This document shows positions 43,859 to 53,624 of a stretch of DNA of 64,000 nt, piece after piece. Numbering within the stretch: position 1 is the stretch's first letter; every line of letters begins with the position of its first letter. The position numbers and the translations under genes are program-made. The stretch covers positions 4,030,001 to 4,094,000 of the forward strand of contig NZ_LT629696.1 in assembly GCF_900100265.1 (NCBI RefSeq), in the 5' to 3' direction. Under the pieces are notes generated by a model, which saw nothing but the letters and a program-made list of their open reading frames with translations, did no database searches and had not been told where the DNA came from. This stretch comes from Leifsonia sp. 466MF. Lineage in GTDB: Bacteria; Actinomycetota; Actinomycetes; Actinomycetales; Microbacteriaceae.

Positions 43859-44856
43859 CGGCTGAACCTCTCGGTGACGATGCGGCCGGCGAGGACCGCG
43901 AGGACGATCACGCCCTGTGCACCCGCCTGCATGCTCGACGGGAGCGCCACCAGGCTGAGCAGGACGGAGATCAGTCCGAGGGTGACGGCGCCCAGCGCGG
44001 TGCCGAGGGGCAGCGCCCGGCCGCCGGAGAACGTGCCGCCGCCGAGGATGACCGCGGCGATGGTGGTGAGGGTGAAGTTGCTCGCGGAGTTGATGTCGCC
44101 CGACCGGGTCTGGGCCGCGAGGAGGAGACCGGAGACCAGGATGAGCACGGCGGCGAGCACGTAGGCCGTCATGCGGGTGCGGGTCGCCGACCATCCGGCT
44201 TTGTCGAGCGTCGCCGCGCTGGAGCCCAACGCCCGCATACGAGCGCCTGCACGGGTGCGTCGCATGATCCACCACCCGGCGGTGGCCGCGAGAGCGACGA
44301 ACACCAGCGGCGGCGGGACGACGGTGCTGCGCCAGGAGCCGATCGCGGTCAGCCACGCCGGAGTCGCGCCGCCGGGCGTGGGCAGCAGCTGCAACCCGAT
44401 CCCGAGCCAGACGAACGACATCCCGAGCGTGACGATGATCGAGGGCACGCCGCGCTTCTGCACGATGACCGCGAGAAGCGCGTAGACGACGAGCACGCCG
44501 GCCAACATCCCGACGCCCAGCAGCGGGTCGGTCGCCAGGAGGGTCGCGGCGATCACGGTCACCAGTCCGACCAGGTTGCCGATGCCGAGGTCGATGTCGC
44601 CGACCGACATGATGATCATCTGCGCCTGAGCGGCGAAGGCGAGCGGGACGGCCGACATCAGCATCAGGCTGAGCCCGGTGACGGAGAGGATGCCCGGCTG
44701 GATGGCCGCGGCGATCGCCACGATCACCGCCAGGGCGACGAGCGAGAGAAGGGCCGGCGAGCCGTGGGCGAGGCCTGCTCGGAGCCGGACCGCGGTGGCA
44801 GGGCGACCGGCGCTCGCGGTGCGCTTCTGCCCGGTGGAGGCGGTGATGGCGGTCAT
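43855..44856 (-). CDS. Ribose-type sugar ABC transporter permease
   Basis: A 333-residue RbsC-like permease: [31 protein letters not shown] and [24 protein letters not shown] cytoplasmic loop (read [18 protein letters not shown]), then [22 protein letters not shown]. It overlaps the ATPase gene by 4 bp. It is one of two non-identical permeases, a layout seen in the Lsr and some polyol importers rather than in the single-permease ribose system. Confidence 0.9.
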   Translation of the reverse strand: MTAITASTGQKRTASAGRPATAVRLRAGLAHGSPALLSLVALAVIVAIAAAIQPGILSVTGLSLMLMSAVPLAFAAQAQMIIMSVGDIDLGIGNLVGLVTVIAATLLATDPLLGVGMLAGVLVVYALLAVIVQKRGVPSIIVTLGMSFVWLGIGLQLLPTPGGATPAWLTAIGSWRSTVVPPPLVFVALAATAGWWIMRRTRAGARMRALGSSAATLDKAGWSATRTRMTAYVLAAVLILVSGLLLAAQTRSGDINSASNFTLTTIAAVILGGGTFSGGRALPLGTALGAVTLGLISVLLSLVALPSSMQAGAQGVIVLAVLAGRIVTERFSR

Positions 44857-46361
44857 CGGACGGTCCCTTCCTCGAACGAGTCGGCGATGATCCGCTCCTC
44901 GGTGTTGCTGTCGCCGGAGAGCTCCGACACGATCCGGCCGGCGCGGAGCACGTAGACCCGGTCGCAGTGCGCCATCTCGGCGTTCTCGGTCGAGTACCAG
45001 ACGATGGCCCGGCCGGCCGCCGCCTCCGACTTCATCAGCGTGTAGAGCTCGCTCTTCGTCGCCACGTCCACTCCGCGGAACGGGTCGTCGAGGAGCACCA
45101 GCGCGGCGTGGGTTGCGAACGCACGCGCGACGAGGACCTTCTGCTGGTTGCCGCCGCTGAGCGCCGTGATCGGCGTCGCGGCCGCACCACGGATGCTGAG
45201 CGCGTCGATCCAGCGGGCCGCGAGCGCGCGCTTCGCTCGGCCGTCGACCACTCCGGCGGTGCTGATGCCGCGGAGTGCGGCGATGGTGAGGTTCTGGGCG
45301 ACGCTCCAGAGCGGGAGGATGCCCGAGGTCTGACGGTCGCCGGGCACATAGGCGCGGCGTCGGGGAGCGTCGACTCCGCGGGTGAGGGCGCCGGCCGACC
45401 ACAGCCGGCCGAGCATGCGCTCCTGACCCTGCCCGGCGAGGCCGGCGAGGCCGACGATCTCGCCGGCGCGGACGGTGAAGGGGATGCCGTCGCCGCGGAT
45501 CGCCGCGACGACCTCGCCGGTGGCGCGGGCCTCAGCCGCAGCCTCGACGGCTGTGGGCGCGTGGACGTCGCCGCCCATCGCCCGCAGCAGCGAACGCTCG
45601 TCGGCCTCGGTGAACACGCCGGCGACCGCACCGTCGCGCATCACGGCGACCCGGTTGCTGTGGGCGATGATCTCGGCCATGCGGTGCGAGATCAGGAGCA
45701 CGCTCACGCCGTCCGCCGTGAGCCGGTGGAGGTGCGCGTACAGCTGGTCGGCGGCGTCCACACCGAGCGACTCGGTCGGTTCGTCCAGGATGAGGAGACC
45801 GAGCCGCTCGGTGCAGAGGGCGCGGGCGATCTCCACCATCTGGCGTTGCGCCAGGGTGAGCTCGCCCACGCGGCGGACCACCGCGATCCCGTGCCCGGGG
45901 AAGACGGTGTCCAGCACCTCGCCGATGCGGCGCTCGGCGCGGCCCCGCCACCCGAACGGCGACCCGCCGCGGCGGTCGGAGAGGTACGCGTTCTCGGCGA
46001 CGGTGAGGTCAGGGCAGAGCGCGAGCTCCTGGTAGACCATCCGGACGCCGGCGGCAGCAGCCGTCTCGGCATCCCAGGGGCGTCCGGGAGTCGCATCCCC
46101 GGCCGTGACCGAGCCTTCGTCGGGCTGCTCGCGCCCGGCAAGGATGCGCATCAGTGTGCTCTTGCCTGCGCCGTTGTGACCGACGAGTCCGAGGATCTCC
46201 CCGCGCTCGACGTGCAGGTCGACCCCGGTCAGCGCGCGGGTGCTCCCGTAGCGCTTGGTTACGCCGCGGGCGGCGATGGCGGCCGTCGGCCGGAGCGCGG
46301 CGGCCTCCGTCGCCTGGCCGGCGGCCGCGTGCGCGGGCGTCTGTGTGATCGTCGTGGGCAT
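44853..46361 (-). CDS. Ribose-type sugar ABC transporter ATP-binding protein (two domains)
   Basis: A 502-residue RbsA/MglA-like protein with two fused nucleotide-binding domains. Domain 1 has [16 protein letters not shown] (Walker A), [15 protein letters not shown] (signature) and [11 protein letters not shown] (Walker B). Domain 2 lacks a normal Walker A, but has [15 protein letters not shown] and [12 protein letters not shown]. Such asymmetry is usual in this family. It energises import by the two adjacent permeases. Confidence 0.93.
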   Translation of the reverse strand: MPTTITQTPAHAAAGQATEAAALRPTAAIAARGVTKRYGSTRALTGVDLHVERGEILGLVGHNGAGKSTLMRILAGREQPDEGSVTAGDATPGRPWDAETAAAAGVRMVYQELALCPDLTVAENAYLSDRRGGSPFGWRGRAERRIGEVLDTVFPGHGIAVVRRVGELTLAQRQMVEIARALCTERLGLLILDEPTESLGVDAADQLYAHLHRLTADGVSVLLISHRMAEIIAHSNRVAVMRDGAVAGVFTEADERSLLRAMGGDVHAPTAVEAAAEARATGEVVAAIRGDGIPFTVRAGEIVGLAGLAGQGQERMLGRLWSAGALTRGVDAPRRRAYVPGDRQTSGILPLWSVAQNLTIAALRGISTAGVVDGRAKRALAARWIDALSIRGAAATPITALSGGNQQKVLVARAFATHAALVLLDDPFRGVDVATKSELYTLMKSEAAAGRAIVWYSTENAEMAHCDRVYVLRAGRIVSELSGDSNTEERIIADSFEEGTVR

Positions 46362-46394
46362 GATCGCTCCTTCGAACTCGCCGGTCGCTTCGCG

Positions 46395-47474
46395 CTACTT
46401 GAGCGCGGGAGCCTCGGCGTCCTTCCCGTCGGCGACGGCCGCGATGGCGGCGTTCACGCTCTTCTTGTCCCACGGGTACGCGGCGTACTCGTCGGCGGAG
46501 AGCTTGCCCGCCCAGTAGTCGAGGTCGCCCTGTCCGATCTCCAGCAGCGGGAGCACGACGGTCGACGGGACCTTCTTGCCCGCGAGGAGCTCAAGGCCGA
46601 CGTAGAGGGCGGCGACGCCCTGGCCGGGGTCGGTCAGTGCGGCGAAGGAGCCGTTGCTGATGCCGCTGTCCTTCCAGAACTTCAGCGACTTGCCGTCCGT
46701 GTCGAACACCACGACCGGGTCGGGCCGGCCGGCCGACTCGAATGCCTGCACGACGCCCATCCCGCCGATGCAGCCGGGGACGGCCGCGATGGGAGGCAGC
46801 GAGCCGAGCACCGACACGATCTCCTTCTGCGCGGTCGAGCCGTCGCAGTAGCCGTTGACCTCTGCGGCGACCTTGACGTCCGGGTACTCCTTGAGGATCT
46901 CGTGCTGTCGCTTGTTGAACTCCTCCTCCGGCTGCGAGCCGATCACGCCGCGGTTGATGATGATGTCGCCCTTGCCGTTGATCGCCTTGAGGGCGGGGAC
47001 GAGGGAGACCTCACCCCACTTGGCGTAGTCGTTGCGGACGATGTGCGCGCACGGCGCCTTCATGTCGGCGTCGAGCACCAGCACCGTGATGCCGGCGGTG
47101 CAGGCCTCTTCGACGGCCGGCACCAGGGCGGTGGAGGACGCAGGGATCACGATGAGCATGTCCGGCTTCTGCAGCACGAGGCTGCGGATCTGGGAGGCCT
47201 GCTCGGTCGCGCTGTTCTCGCCGGGGGCGTTGACGGTCGTGTACTTCGAGACGACGCCGTCCTTCTTGAGCTTGTCGGCCTCCTTCTCGAACTTGTCGAT
47301 CAGGGTGAGCCGCCAGCCGTTGACGAAGCCGTTGCTCAGCGCGACGGAGATGCCGGACGTCTTGCCCGCTCCGTCGCCGCCGTCGCCGGCAGCGCCGGCC
47401 GAGCAGCCGGTGAGGGTGAGGGCCGCCGCGACAGCGGTGACGACGCCGATGCGGCGCCAGGATTGAAACGACAT
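46395..47474 (-). CDS. Sugar ABC transporter substrate-binding lipoprotein
   Basis: A 359-residue periplasmic-binding-fold lipoprotein with signal and lipobox AAALTLTGCSAG (Cys about residue 24). The family 1 sugar-binding features are ISVALSNGFVNGWRLTLIDKFEKEADKL and ITVLVLDADMKAP, and the domain hinge lies near IAAVPGCIGGMGVVQAFE. It is first gene of the operon and likely binds a free polyol or sugar. The GntR operator cluster lies upstream. Confidence 0.92.
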   Translation of the reverse strand: MSFQSWRRIGVVTAVAAALTLTGCSAGAAGDGGDGAGKTSGISVALSNGFVNGWRLTLIDKFEKEADKLKKDGVVSKYTTVNAPGENSATEQASQIRSLVLQKPDMLIVIPASSTALVPAVEEACTAGITVLVLDADMKAPCAHIVRNDYAKWGEVSLVPALKAINGKGDIIINRGVIGSQPEEEFNKRQHEILKEYPDVKVAAEVNGYCDGSTAQKEIVSVLGSLPPIAAVPGCIGGMGVVQAFESAGRPDPVVVFDTDGKSLKFWKDSGISNGSFAALTDPGQGVAALYVGLELLAGKKVPSTVVLPLLEIGQGDLDYWAGKLSADEYAAYPWDKKSVNAAIAAVADGKDAEAPALK

Positions 47475-47550
47475 TGTTCTGCCTCCAGGGTTTCGCTTCT
47501 CTGCGAAACGGATCGTGTTCGGGGACTGCCAGGTGATTGCTTTCGGTCAA

Positions 47551-47592
47551 CTTGTCACGTCTAACTCATCATGACAAGCTTGTAGTGACAAG
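47551..47592. promoter_or_regulatory. Cluster of CTTGTCA/TGACAAG heptamers, probable GntR operator
   Basis: One CTTGTCA (47551-47557) and two TGACAAG copies (47572-47578 and 47586-47592), the last two separated by CTTGTAG. They lie in the 195-bp gap between the divergent sugar operon and the GntR/UTRA regulator gene. The arrangement would let one protein control both directions. Confidence 0.7.
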
Positions 47593-47669
47593 ACCTTAGA
47601 CAGTAGCCTGGCGGAGTGTCAAGCGAGGCCCGAGCCGACGATGGAGCCGGCCGAACGAAGGGGGATGCG

Positions 47670-48422
47670 ATGCCCGCCAACGCACTGAGCGACGCGCGGC
47701 TGGACCGGGAGGCGAAGGAGCCGCTCTGGCAGCAGCTCGTGGCCGTGCTGCGCGACGCGATCGAAACGGGCGCACTCGCCCCCGACCAGGCCCTTCCGTC
47801 CGAGGCCGACCTGATCGACCGGTACGGGGTGTCGCGCACGGTGGTCCGGGAGGCGCTGGCCGAGCTGGTGCGCCGCGGGCAGATCTACAAGATCCGCGCG
47901 AAGGGATCGTTCGTCGCGCCGCCGCGCCGCGATCTGTCCTTCATCGGATCGAACGCGGGCTCCTCGGAAGACCTCGTCGGCACCGGCCGCACGGTCGTCA
48001 CGCGCATACTCTCGCTCGACGAGGGTCGGGCCGACGAACACGAGGCCGCCGCCCTCCGCGTGCCGGAGGACACCCCCGTGATCCGGATGCGGCGCCTGCG
48101 CACGGTCGACGGGACGCCGTGGCTGCTGGTGCAGACGACGCTTCCCCGCGACCGCTTCGCCGGGCTTCTCAAGGCCCATCTCGAGAACCGGTCGCTCTAC
48201 GACCACCTGCGCCGCACGTACGGCGTCGCGCCGGCCGGTGCCGACCGCTGGCTGAAGGCGATCATCCCCTCTGCGGAGGAGGCGTCGCTGCTCGAGCTGC
48301 CATCCGGCGCCCCGGCGCTCGACATCGTGTCGGTCGCCTGGGATGAGGACGGCGTGCCGTTCGAGTACTACCACGCGCTGCACCGCAGCGATGAGTCGCG
48401 CTTCTACGTCGGCGTGCGCTGA
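47670..48422 (+). CDS. GntR-family regulator (HutC/UTRA type)
   Basis: A 250-residue regulator. The N-terminal winged helix is PLWQQLVAVLRDAIETGALAPDQALPSEADLIDRYGVSRTVVREALAELVRRG. The C-terminal UTRA ligand domain includes PVIRMRRLRTVDGTPWLLVQTTLPRDRF and SLYDHLRRTYGV...ADRWLKAI. ATG at 47670 follows GAAGGGGG; an in-frame GTG at 47616 would add 18 residues within the promoter. It is divergent from the sugar importer operon, its likely target, with a sugar phosphate as likely ligand. Confidence 0.9.
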   Translation: MPANALSDARLDREAKEPLWQQLVAVLRDAIETGALAPDQALPSEADLIDRYGVSRTVVREALAELVRRGQIYKIRAKGSFVAPPRRDLSFIGSNAGSSEDLVGTGRTVVTRILSLDEGRADEHEAAALRVPEDTPVIRMRRLRTVDGTPWLLVQTTLPRDRFAGLLKAHLENRSLYDHLRRTYGVAPAGADRWLKAIIPSAEEASLLELPSGAPALDIVSVAWDEDGVPFEYYHALHRSDESRFYVGVR

Positions 48423-48505
48423 TCAGCGCCCCGAGCGTCCCTTCTCTTTCTCACCTCTGACCAGCGATTCCTTTGGCGATGCCGCGCGCTTCGTTGCGCC
48501 ATAAG

Positions 48506-48521
48506 CGATTATCGATTATCG
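48506..48521 (+). promoter_or_regulatory. Regulon element, copy 1 (upstream of CUT1 operon)
   Basis: CGATTATCGATTATCG contains the 12-mer GATTATCGATTA (48507-48518), found again in the same orientation relative to transcription at 57564-57575 and 59678-59689. The element lies 46 bp upstream of the binding-protein start codon in otherwise GC-rich DNA. Internally it is a direct repeat of CGATTAT. Confidence 0.8.
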
Positions 48522-48564
48522 TAGCGACGGCGCCACGGAGGTCGTGCGCAGGAGAGGATCAACG

Positions 48565-49824
48565 ATGATCAAGAGGCGAACACTGATCGCGGTCGGCGCG
48601 CTCGCTGCCGTCGGCCTGGGGCTGAGCGGATGCGCCACCGGGGGGTCGGGCCAGAGCGACGGGAAGCAGACCGTCAGCCTGCTCGTCAACGTCACTCCCA
48701 ATCTCACCGAGGACTGGTGGAACACCCTCGTCGAGCCGTTCGAGAAGGCCCACCCCGATATCGACGTCAAGATCCAGAATCCCGGCGCGGAGGGCGTCGC
48801 CGCCGCCGTGCCGCGCCTCCTGGCAGCGGGTGAGGCGCCCGACGTCGTCGAGTCGCTGCCGCCCTCCACCGAGCTCGCCCCGGAGCTCGTCGACCTGTCG
48901 AAGTACGACTGGGCGACCAAGGCGCCGCTCGCCGAGCAGTACACCATCGACGGCAAGTACTACATGGCCGGCATCGGCCTCCAGGTGCAGAGTCTGTGGT
49001 TCTACAACAAGGACGCCTTCGCGGCCGCGGGCATCACCGAGACCCCCACGACCGTGGAGGAGCTCTCCGACGACCTGGCCGCGCTGAAGAAGGCCGGCTG
49101 GACGGGCATCCAGACCGGCGGCGACTGGATGTCGAGCTACGCCCTCCAGACCGTCGCGCTGCCGACGGTGGTCGCCGAGAACCACGACTGGTACCAGAAG
49201 ATGAGCGACGGGAAGCTGACGTTCAGCAAGACCTACGGCGACTCGGTCCGCGAGTACGCCGACTGGATCGCCAAGGGCTACGTGAACGACGACGCGCTCG
49301 GCATCAAGTACCCCGACGCCGAGCAGAACTTCCTCGCAGGCAAGGCGGCCCTCTATCCGATGGGCAGCTGGTTCGTCGCGAGCGAGGCCGCTGCGAAGGC
49401 CCCGGCCAATATCGGGGTGTTCCGGGCGCCCGCCTTCTCCGGCACGAAGCAGCCGGCGATGGGAGCGAACATCGCGAGCCCGTACGTGATCATGAAGGAG
49501 TCGAAGCATCAGGATGCCGCGGCCGAGCTCGTGAAGTACCTGGTAACCGACAATACGGCCATCCTCGACCAGCTGAAGGTCGACGGCAACTACCGCGCCG
49601 GCTACGACTACGAGATGGGCGACCTCGGCACGGAGCTGCTGAAGATCGTCAACGACACCCCGGACGCCGCGTACACCCCGACGGGCCAGGGCTACGGGGA
49701 GCGGACGCTGCCCACCGGCTACTCGACCGAGATCAACGCCCAGACGCAGGCGCTCCTCGGCGGGACGTCCGCCGCCGACGTGAACAAGGCGATGGACGAC
49801 TGGTTCACCGCGAACGTCCACTGA
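48565..49824 (+). CDS. CUT1-type sugar ABC transporter substrate-binding lipoprotein
   Basis: A 419-residue extracellular solute-binding protein. Signal and lipobox are AAVGLGLSGCATGG (Cys about residue 22). EDWWNTLVEPFEKAHPDIDVKI and EQNFLAGKAALYPMGSWFVAS are typical of family 1 binding proteins for oligosaccharides. ATG at 48565 has an optimal GGAGAGG site; an upstream ATG at 48544 has none. It is first gene of a long + strand operon. No ATPase gene is in the operon, so a shared MsmX/UgpC-type ATPase is expected. Confidence 0.92.
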   Translation: MIKRRTLIAVGALAAVGLGLSGCATGGSGQSDGKQTVSLLVNVTPNLTEDWWNTLVEPFEKAHPDIDVKIQNPGAEGVAAAVPRLLAAGEAPDVVESLPPSTELAPELVDLSKYDWATKAPLAEQYTIDGKYYMAGIGLQVQSLWFYNKDAFAAAGITETPTTVEELSDDLAALKKAGWTGIQTGGDWMSSYALQTVALPTVVAENHDWYQKMSDGKLTFSKTYGDSVREYADWIAKGYVNDDALGIKYPDAEQNFLAGKAALYPMGSWFVASEAAAKAPANIGVFRAPAFSGTKQPAMGANIASPYVIMKESKHQDAAAELVKYLVTDNTAILDQLKVDGNYRAGYDYEMGDLGTELLKIVNDTPDAAYTPTGQGYGERTLPTGYSTEINAQTQALLGGTSAADVNKAMDDWFTANVH

Positions 49825-49834
49825 GACCCGACCC

Positions 49835-50782
49835 ATGCTGACCGACAACGTTGCGCCCACCGCCCTCCGGGAACGTGCGCGCGACGCCGGGAGCCGTCGC
49901 CCCAGCGCCCGCTGGGGCGACCGGCTCGCCGGCGTGGTGATGGCCGCCCCGGCGGTGATCGTGTTCATCGCCATGTTCATCGTGCCGATGATCCTCGCGT
50001 TCGTGCTGAGCCTGACCGACTGGAACGGGTACAGCCTCCGCTTCGACTTCATCGGGTTCGACAACTACCGATTCGCTTTCCGCAACCCGCGGACGATCGA
50101 CGCCGCCGTCTTCACCGCCGTCATCGCGGTGACCGGGACGATCCTCTGCAACGCCGTCGGGCTGGCCCTGGCCGCGCTCATCTCCGGACCCGGACGGGCC
50201 AACACGGTCCTCCGGACGATCTTCTTCTACCCGTACATCATCAGCGCGCTGATCATCGGCTTCCTCTGGTCGGCGCTGCTCTCGCCGCATGGGGCGGTCA
50301 ACGGGCTGCTCGGCACGGTGGGCGTGGCCCCGGTGCCGTTCCTCACGGACCCGTCGTTCGCGAAGGCGACCGTCATCCTGACCATCGTCTGGGCGCACTT
50401 CGGGTTCAACATGATCCTCTACATCGCCGGTATCAAGTCGGTCCCGACCGAGTTCTACGAGGCGGCGACCGTCGACGGAGCGAGCCGCTGGCAGCAGTTC
50501 CGCAGTGTCACGGTTCCGATGATCGCGCCGGTGGTCACCGTGAACCTCGTGCTCACCCTGGTCGGGCTGCTGAAGGTCTACGACGTGGTGCTCGCGCTCA
50601 CGGACGGCGGCCCCGCCGCGTCCACTCAGACGATCGTCTACCAGATCCTCAAGGACTCGTTCGCCCAGTCCCGGCTCGGACTCGGCGCAGCGCAGTCGGT
50701 CGTCCTGCTGGTCATCACGGCAGCGATCGGGCTCGCGGTGACCTTCGCCCGCCGGGGTGCAGAAAGGAAGGTGACGGACTGA
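49835..50782 (+). CDS. Sugar ABC transporter permease (MalF-like)
   Basis: A 315-residue permease with six helices. The EAA loop is EFYEAATVDGASRWQQFRSVTVPMIAPV, which docks onto the ATPase. VFIAMFIVPMILAFVLSLTDWNGYS is helix 1 and the typical outer start. The stop and the next ATG overlap by one base (TGATG), so expression is coupled. Confidence 0.93.
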   Translation: MLTDNVAPTALRERARDAGSRRPSARWGDRLAGVVMAAPAVIVFIAMFIVPMILAFVLSLTDWNGYSLRFDFIGFDNYRFAFRNPRTIDAAVFTAVIAVTGTILCNAVGLALAALISGPGRANTVLRTIFFYPYIISALIIGFLWSALLSPHGAVNGLLGTVGVAPVPFLTDPSFAKATVILTIVWAHFGFNMILYIAGIKSVPTEFYEAATVDGASRWQQFRSVTVPMIAPVVTVNLVLTLVGLLKVYDVVLALTDGGPAASTQTIVYQILKDSFAQSRLGLGAAQSVVLLVITAAIGLAVTFARRGAERKVTD

Positions 50783-51678
50783 TGACGACATCCGTTCAGG
50801 ACACCCCGACCCGCCGCCGCTCACGCCCGGCGGCCAGCGAGCGTCGCTCTCCCCTCGCGGCCCTGGTGCGCTGGATCGCTCTGGGCGCGACGGCCCTCGT
50901 GATGCTGGTGCCGCTGTACGTCCTCGTGATCAGCGCGTTCAAGCCGCAGGAGGAGATCGTCCGGCATCCGCTGGAGATCTCGCCGAGCACATTCACGCTC
51001 GAGTTCCTCTGGAACGCGATCACCAGCAGCAAGTTCAACGTCATCGCCGCCTACGGCATCACCCTGCTCTTCGTGGCGCTGGTGAACCTGTTCTGCATCC
51101 TGCTCTCAGCCCCGGTCGCGTACGTGATCGCGCGCGGGCGCCGGAAGTGGCACATGGCGCTGCTGCTGCTCTTCGTCTCCGGGCTCTTCATCCCCGGGCA
51201 GGTCACGCTGATTCCGGTCGTCTTCGTGCTGCGGGTGCTCGGGCTGATCAACACCATCCCCGGATTCATCCTGTTCGAGACCGCCGCGACCCTGCCGGTG
51301 ACGATCTTCCTGTTCAGCGCGTACCTCCGCACGGTTCCGCGGGACATCGACGAGGCTGCTGCGCTCGACGGTGCAGGCCGCATCCGGATCTTCTGGTCGT
51401 GCATCTTCCCGATCATGCGGCCCGTGGTGGCGACCGTGGTGGTGCTCAACTCGATCGGGGTGTGGAACGACTTCGTCAGCCCACAGATCATTCTCGGCGC
51501 GGGGTCGGGCATCTACACCGTCACGACCGGCGTGTACGCGGCTGTCGGCGAGTTCTCCACGGACTACACCGTGGTGTTCCCCACGCTGCTGCTGGCGATC
51601 GCCCCGATCGTCGTCTTCTTCATCATCATGCAGCGGCACATCATCGGCGGCCTCGTCGCCGGGGCGACGAAGGGCTGA
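50782..51678 (+). CDS. Sugar ABC transporter permease (MalG-like)
   Basis: A 298-residue permease with six helices and the EAA loop DIDEAAALDGAGRIRIFWSCIFPIMRPV. The second CUT1 permease, translated with the upstream one. The family imports oligosaccharides, in line with the intracellular glycan enzymes encoded downstream. Confidence 0.93.
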   Translation: MTTSVQDTPTRRRSRPAASERRSPLAALVRWIALGATALVMLVPLYVLVISAFKPQEEIVRHPLEISPSTFTLEFLWNAITSSKFNVIAAYGITLLFVALVNLFCILLSAPVAYVIARGRRKWHMALLLLFVSGLFIPGQVTLIPVVFVLRVLGLINTIPGFILFETAATLPVTIFLFSAYLRTVPRDIDEAAALDGAGRIRIFWSCIFPIMRPVVATVVVLNSIGVWNDFVSPQIILGAGSGIYTVTTGVYAAVGEFSTDYTVVFPTLLLAIAPIVVFFIIMQRHIIGGLVAGATKG

Positions 51679-51680
51679 CC

Positions 51681-53624
51681 GTGGAGACCATCAGAGGGGT
51701 GCCGCTCGACTCCGTGCCGGCCTGGGCGGTGCTCGAACGCCGGCTGTTCGCCGGTATCGAGGACGGCTGGCGGCTGTTCCAGCGCCGGTACACGCGAGAG
51801 GACGGCGGAATCCGCTTCCCCGCCGTCTTCACCGATCGCGACGGCGTCGACGACCTGTACGAGCCGTTCTTCAACTGGCCCGCGTTCTACCTGCTGGGCG
51901 GCAGCGACGACGTGCTCTCCGCGGCGAAGCGGCACTGGGAAGGCGTCACCGCGCAGCTCGAAGCGGCGGGGATGTTGACCGACGAGTACGAGAACGGCTA
52001 CGACTGGTTCCACCAGGGGGAGTCGCTGCTGTTCTTCTACGGGCTGTGCGCCGCCGACCCCGGCGATGCCGCCTTCGCCCGGCGAGCCCGGCGCTTCGCC
52101 GAGCTGTACACCGATCCGGCCGCGGGCAACTACGACCCGGAGCGCAACATCATCCGGGCTCCGCACACCGGTGCTCTCGGCGCGCGCCCCGGACTGAACG
52201 ACGTCGTGCAACCGTATTCGGCGTCGTTCGGCGAGATGCGCCGCTACGGCCTCCCGCTCGAGGACGTTCCCGGCATCGAGACCTGGGACGACCTCGTCGA
52301 CCCGGCGAAGGCTCGGGCGATGGGGGAGGCCATGCAGCGCGCCGCGCGGGGCGACGTCGTCGTCAACCTCGCATCCACCGGACTCGTCGCGAACCGCTGG
52401 CTCTACGACGGAGATCCCGAGGCGGCCGCGTGGATCGACCGCTACGTCGGAGGGTGGGAGGCGCGCGCCCGTGCCAACGACGGGCTCCTCCCCGACAACG
52501 TCGCGCCCGACGGCACAGTCGGCGGCTTGCACGGAGGGCGCTGGTACGGCGGCCACTACGGCTGGACGTGGCCGCACGGCCTCCCCTCCGTCGGCATGGC
52601 CGCCGTCGTCTCCGCCCTGAACGCCGCCCTCGTCACCGGCGACGACAGCCGGCTCGACACCGCGCGGCGCGTGCTCGACGCGGTGCTCGACCATGCCGTG
52701 GTCGCGTCGGTCGCGGAGACCCCGTACAGCCTCAAGGGCGGCTGGCTGGCGCGACTCGGTGCGGACGCCGACGAGCCCGCGCTGCTCGTGCCGCACCGCT
52801 ACGGGCGCGACGGCTGGTTCGACTACGCGCCGATGCCGCTGGAGCTGCCGACGTGGCTGTGGTGGTGGTCGCGGAGCGACGCCGACCGCGCGCGACTCGA
52901 CCGGGTGAGGGAGGGGCTGCCCTCCGGCCCGCAGCCGGTGAAGGCTTTCCGCGACAAGGCCGAGGCCGGACACGAAGCGCCCTGGCTCGACTATCTCGAC
53001 GGACGCCTCCCGGACTACCCGGAACAGGCCCTCTCGATGGCGCTCGGGCAGGTCGCGCGCAGGATCGCCCTCATCCAGCAGGACGACAGCGACCCGGCGA
53101 CGGTGCACCTCCACTTCTGGCAGCGGGTGAACCCGGTCGTCACCGAGGTGCTGACCCAGCTCGTGTCGGGCGCGCCGCAGATGCTCTACAACGGCGGGCT
53201 GCCGTTCGTCGCCGTCGACTACGAGGATGCCGACGCGGCGCGACCCGGCCTCCCCGCCGACGTGGCCGCGCTCGTCACCGGGCTCGGCCGCGACCGCATC
53301 AGCCTGGAACTCGTCAACGTCTCGCCGCTGCATACACGTCGTGTGGTCGTCCGGCCGTCCCGGTTCGGGACCTCCCGCCTCGCCGGTGTGCGCTTCCGCG
53401 AGGAACCGGGCGTCGACTACCCCGGAGCGAGCACCGCCTACGCGGCGACCCGCGGGACCCCGGTCGACCGGCAGGTCGACACCGACGCCGACGGCGTGGA
53501 GATCGTCCTGCCTCCCGCGCACCGGCTCCAGCTCGAGCTCATCACCGCGCCATCGAACTCCCCCGCCCGCCATCGCGGTGCGGCGGCGCCCGACCGGATC
53601 GAACACACGAAGGAACGAACATGA
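51681..53624 (+). CDS. Unrecognised 647-residue probable alpha/alpha-barrel glycan-active protein
   Basis: A 647-residue soluble protein from GTG 51681 (VETIRGVPLDSVPAWAVLERRLFAGIEDGW), starting 2 bp after the permease gene. I do not recognise the family. It is rich in aromatic helix-turn segments (DLYEPFFNWPAFYLLGG, YDWFHQGESLLFFYGLC, WYGGHYGWTWPHGLPSVGMA, LPTWLWWWSRSDADRAR) that recur at spacing typical of (alpha/alpha)6 toroids of glycoside hydrolases and polysaccharide lyases. The last 150 residues look beta-rich (LISLELVNVSPLHTRRVVVRPSRF). Candidate active residues are the His/Tyr/Trp of the GGHYGWTWPHG segment. No signal peptide, so it acts inside the cell on imported material. Function is inferred from context only. 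Confidence 0.6.
   Translation: METIRGVPLDSVPAWAVLERRLFAGIEDGWRLFQRRYTREDGGIRFPAVFTDRDGVDDLYEPFFNWPAFYLLGGSDDVLSAAKRHWEGVTAQLEAAGMLTDEYENGYDWFHQGESLLFFYGLCAADPGDAAFARRARRFAELYTDPAAGNYDPERNIIRAPHTGALGARPGLNDVVQPYSASFGEMRRYGLPLEDVPGIETWDDLVDPAKARAMGEAMQRAARGDVVVNLASTGLVANRWLYDGDPEAAAWIDRYVGGWEARARANDGLLPDNVAPDGTVGGLHGGRWYGGHYGWTWPHGLPSVGMAAVVSALNAALVTGDDSRLDTARRVLDAVLDHAVVASVAETPYSLKGGWLARLGADADEPALLVPHRYGRDGWFDYAPMPLELPTWLWWWSRSDADRARLDRVREGLPSGPQPVKAFRDKAEAGHEAPWLDYLDGRLPDYPEQALSMALGQVARRIALIQQDDSDPATVHLHFWQRVNPVVTEVLTQLVSGAPQMLYNGGLPFVAVDYEDADAARPGLPADVAALVTGLGRDRISLELVNVSPLHTRRVVVRPSRFGTSRLAGVRFREEPGVDYPGASTAYAATRGTPVDRQVDTDADGVEIVLPPAHRLQLELITAPSNSPARHRGAAAPDRIEHTKERT

Noticed and set aside
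44967..47564. An 865-residue frame antisense to the ABC transporter genes
   Set aside because: Same reason: it opposes the RbsA-like and binding-protein genes, and its sequence has no domain character.
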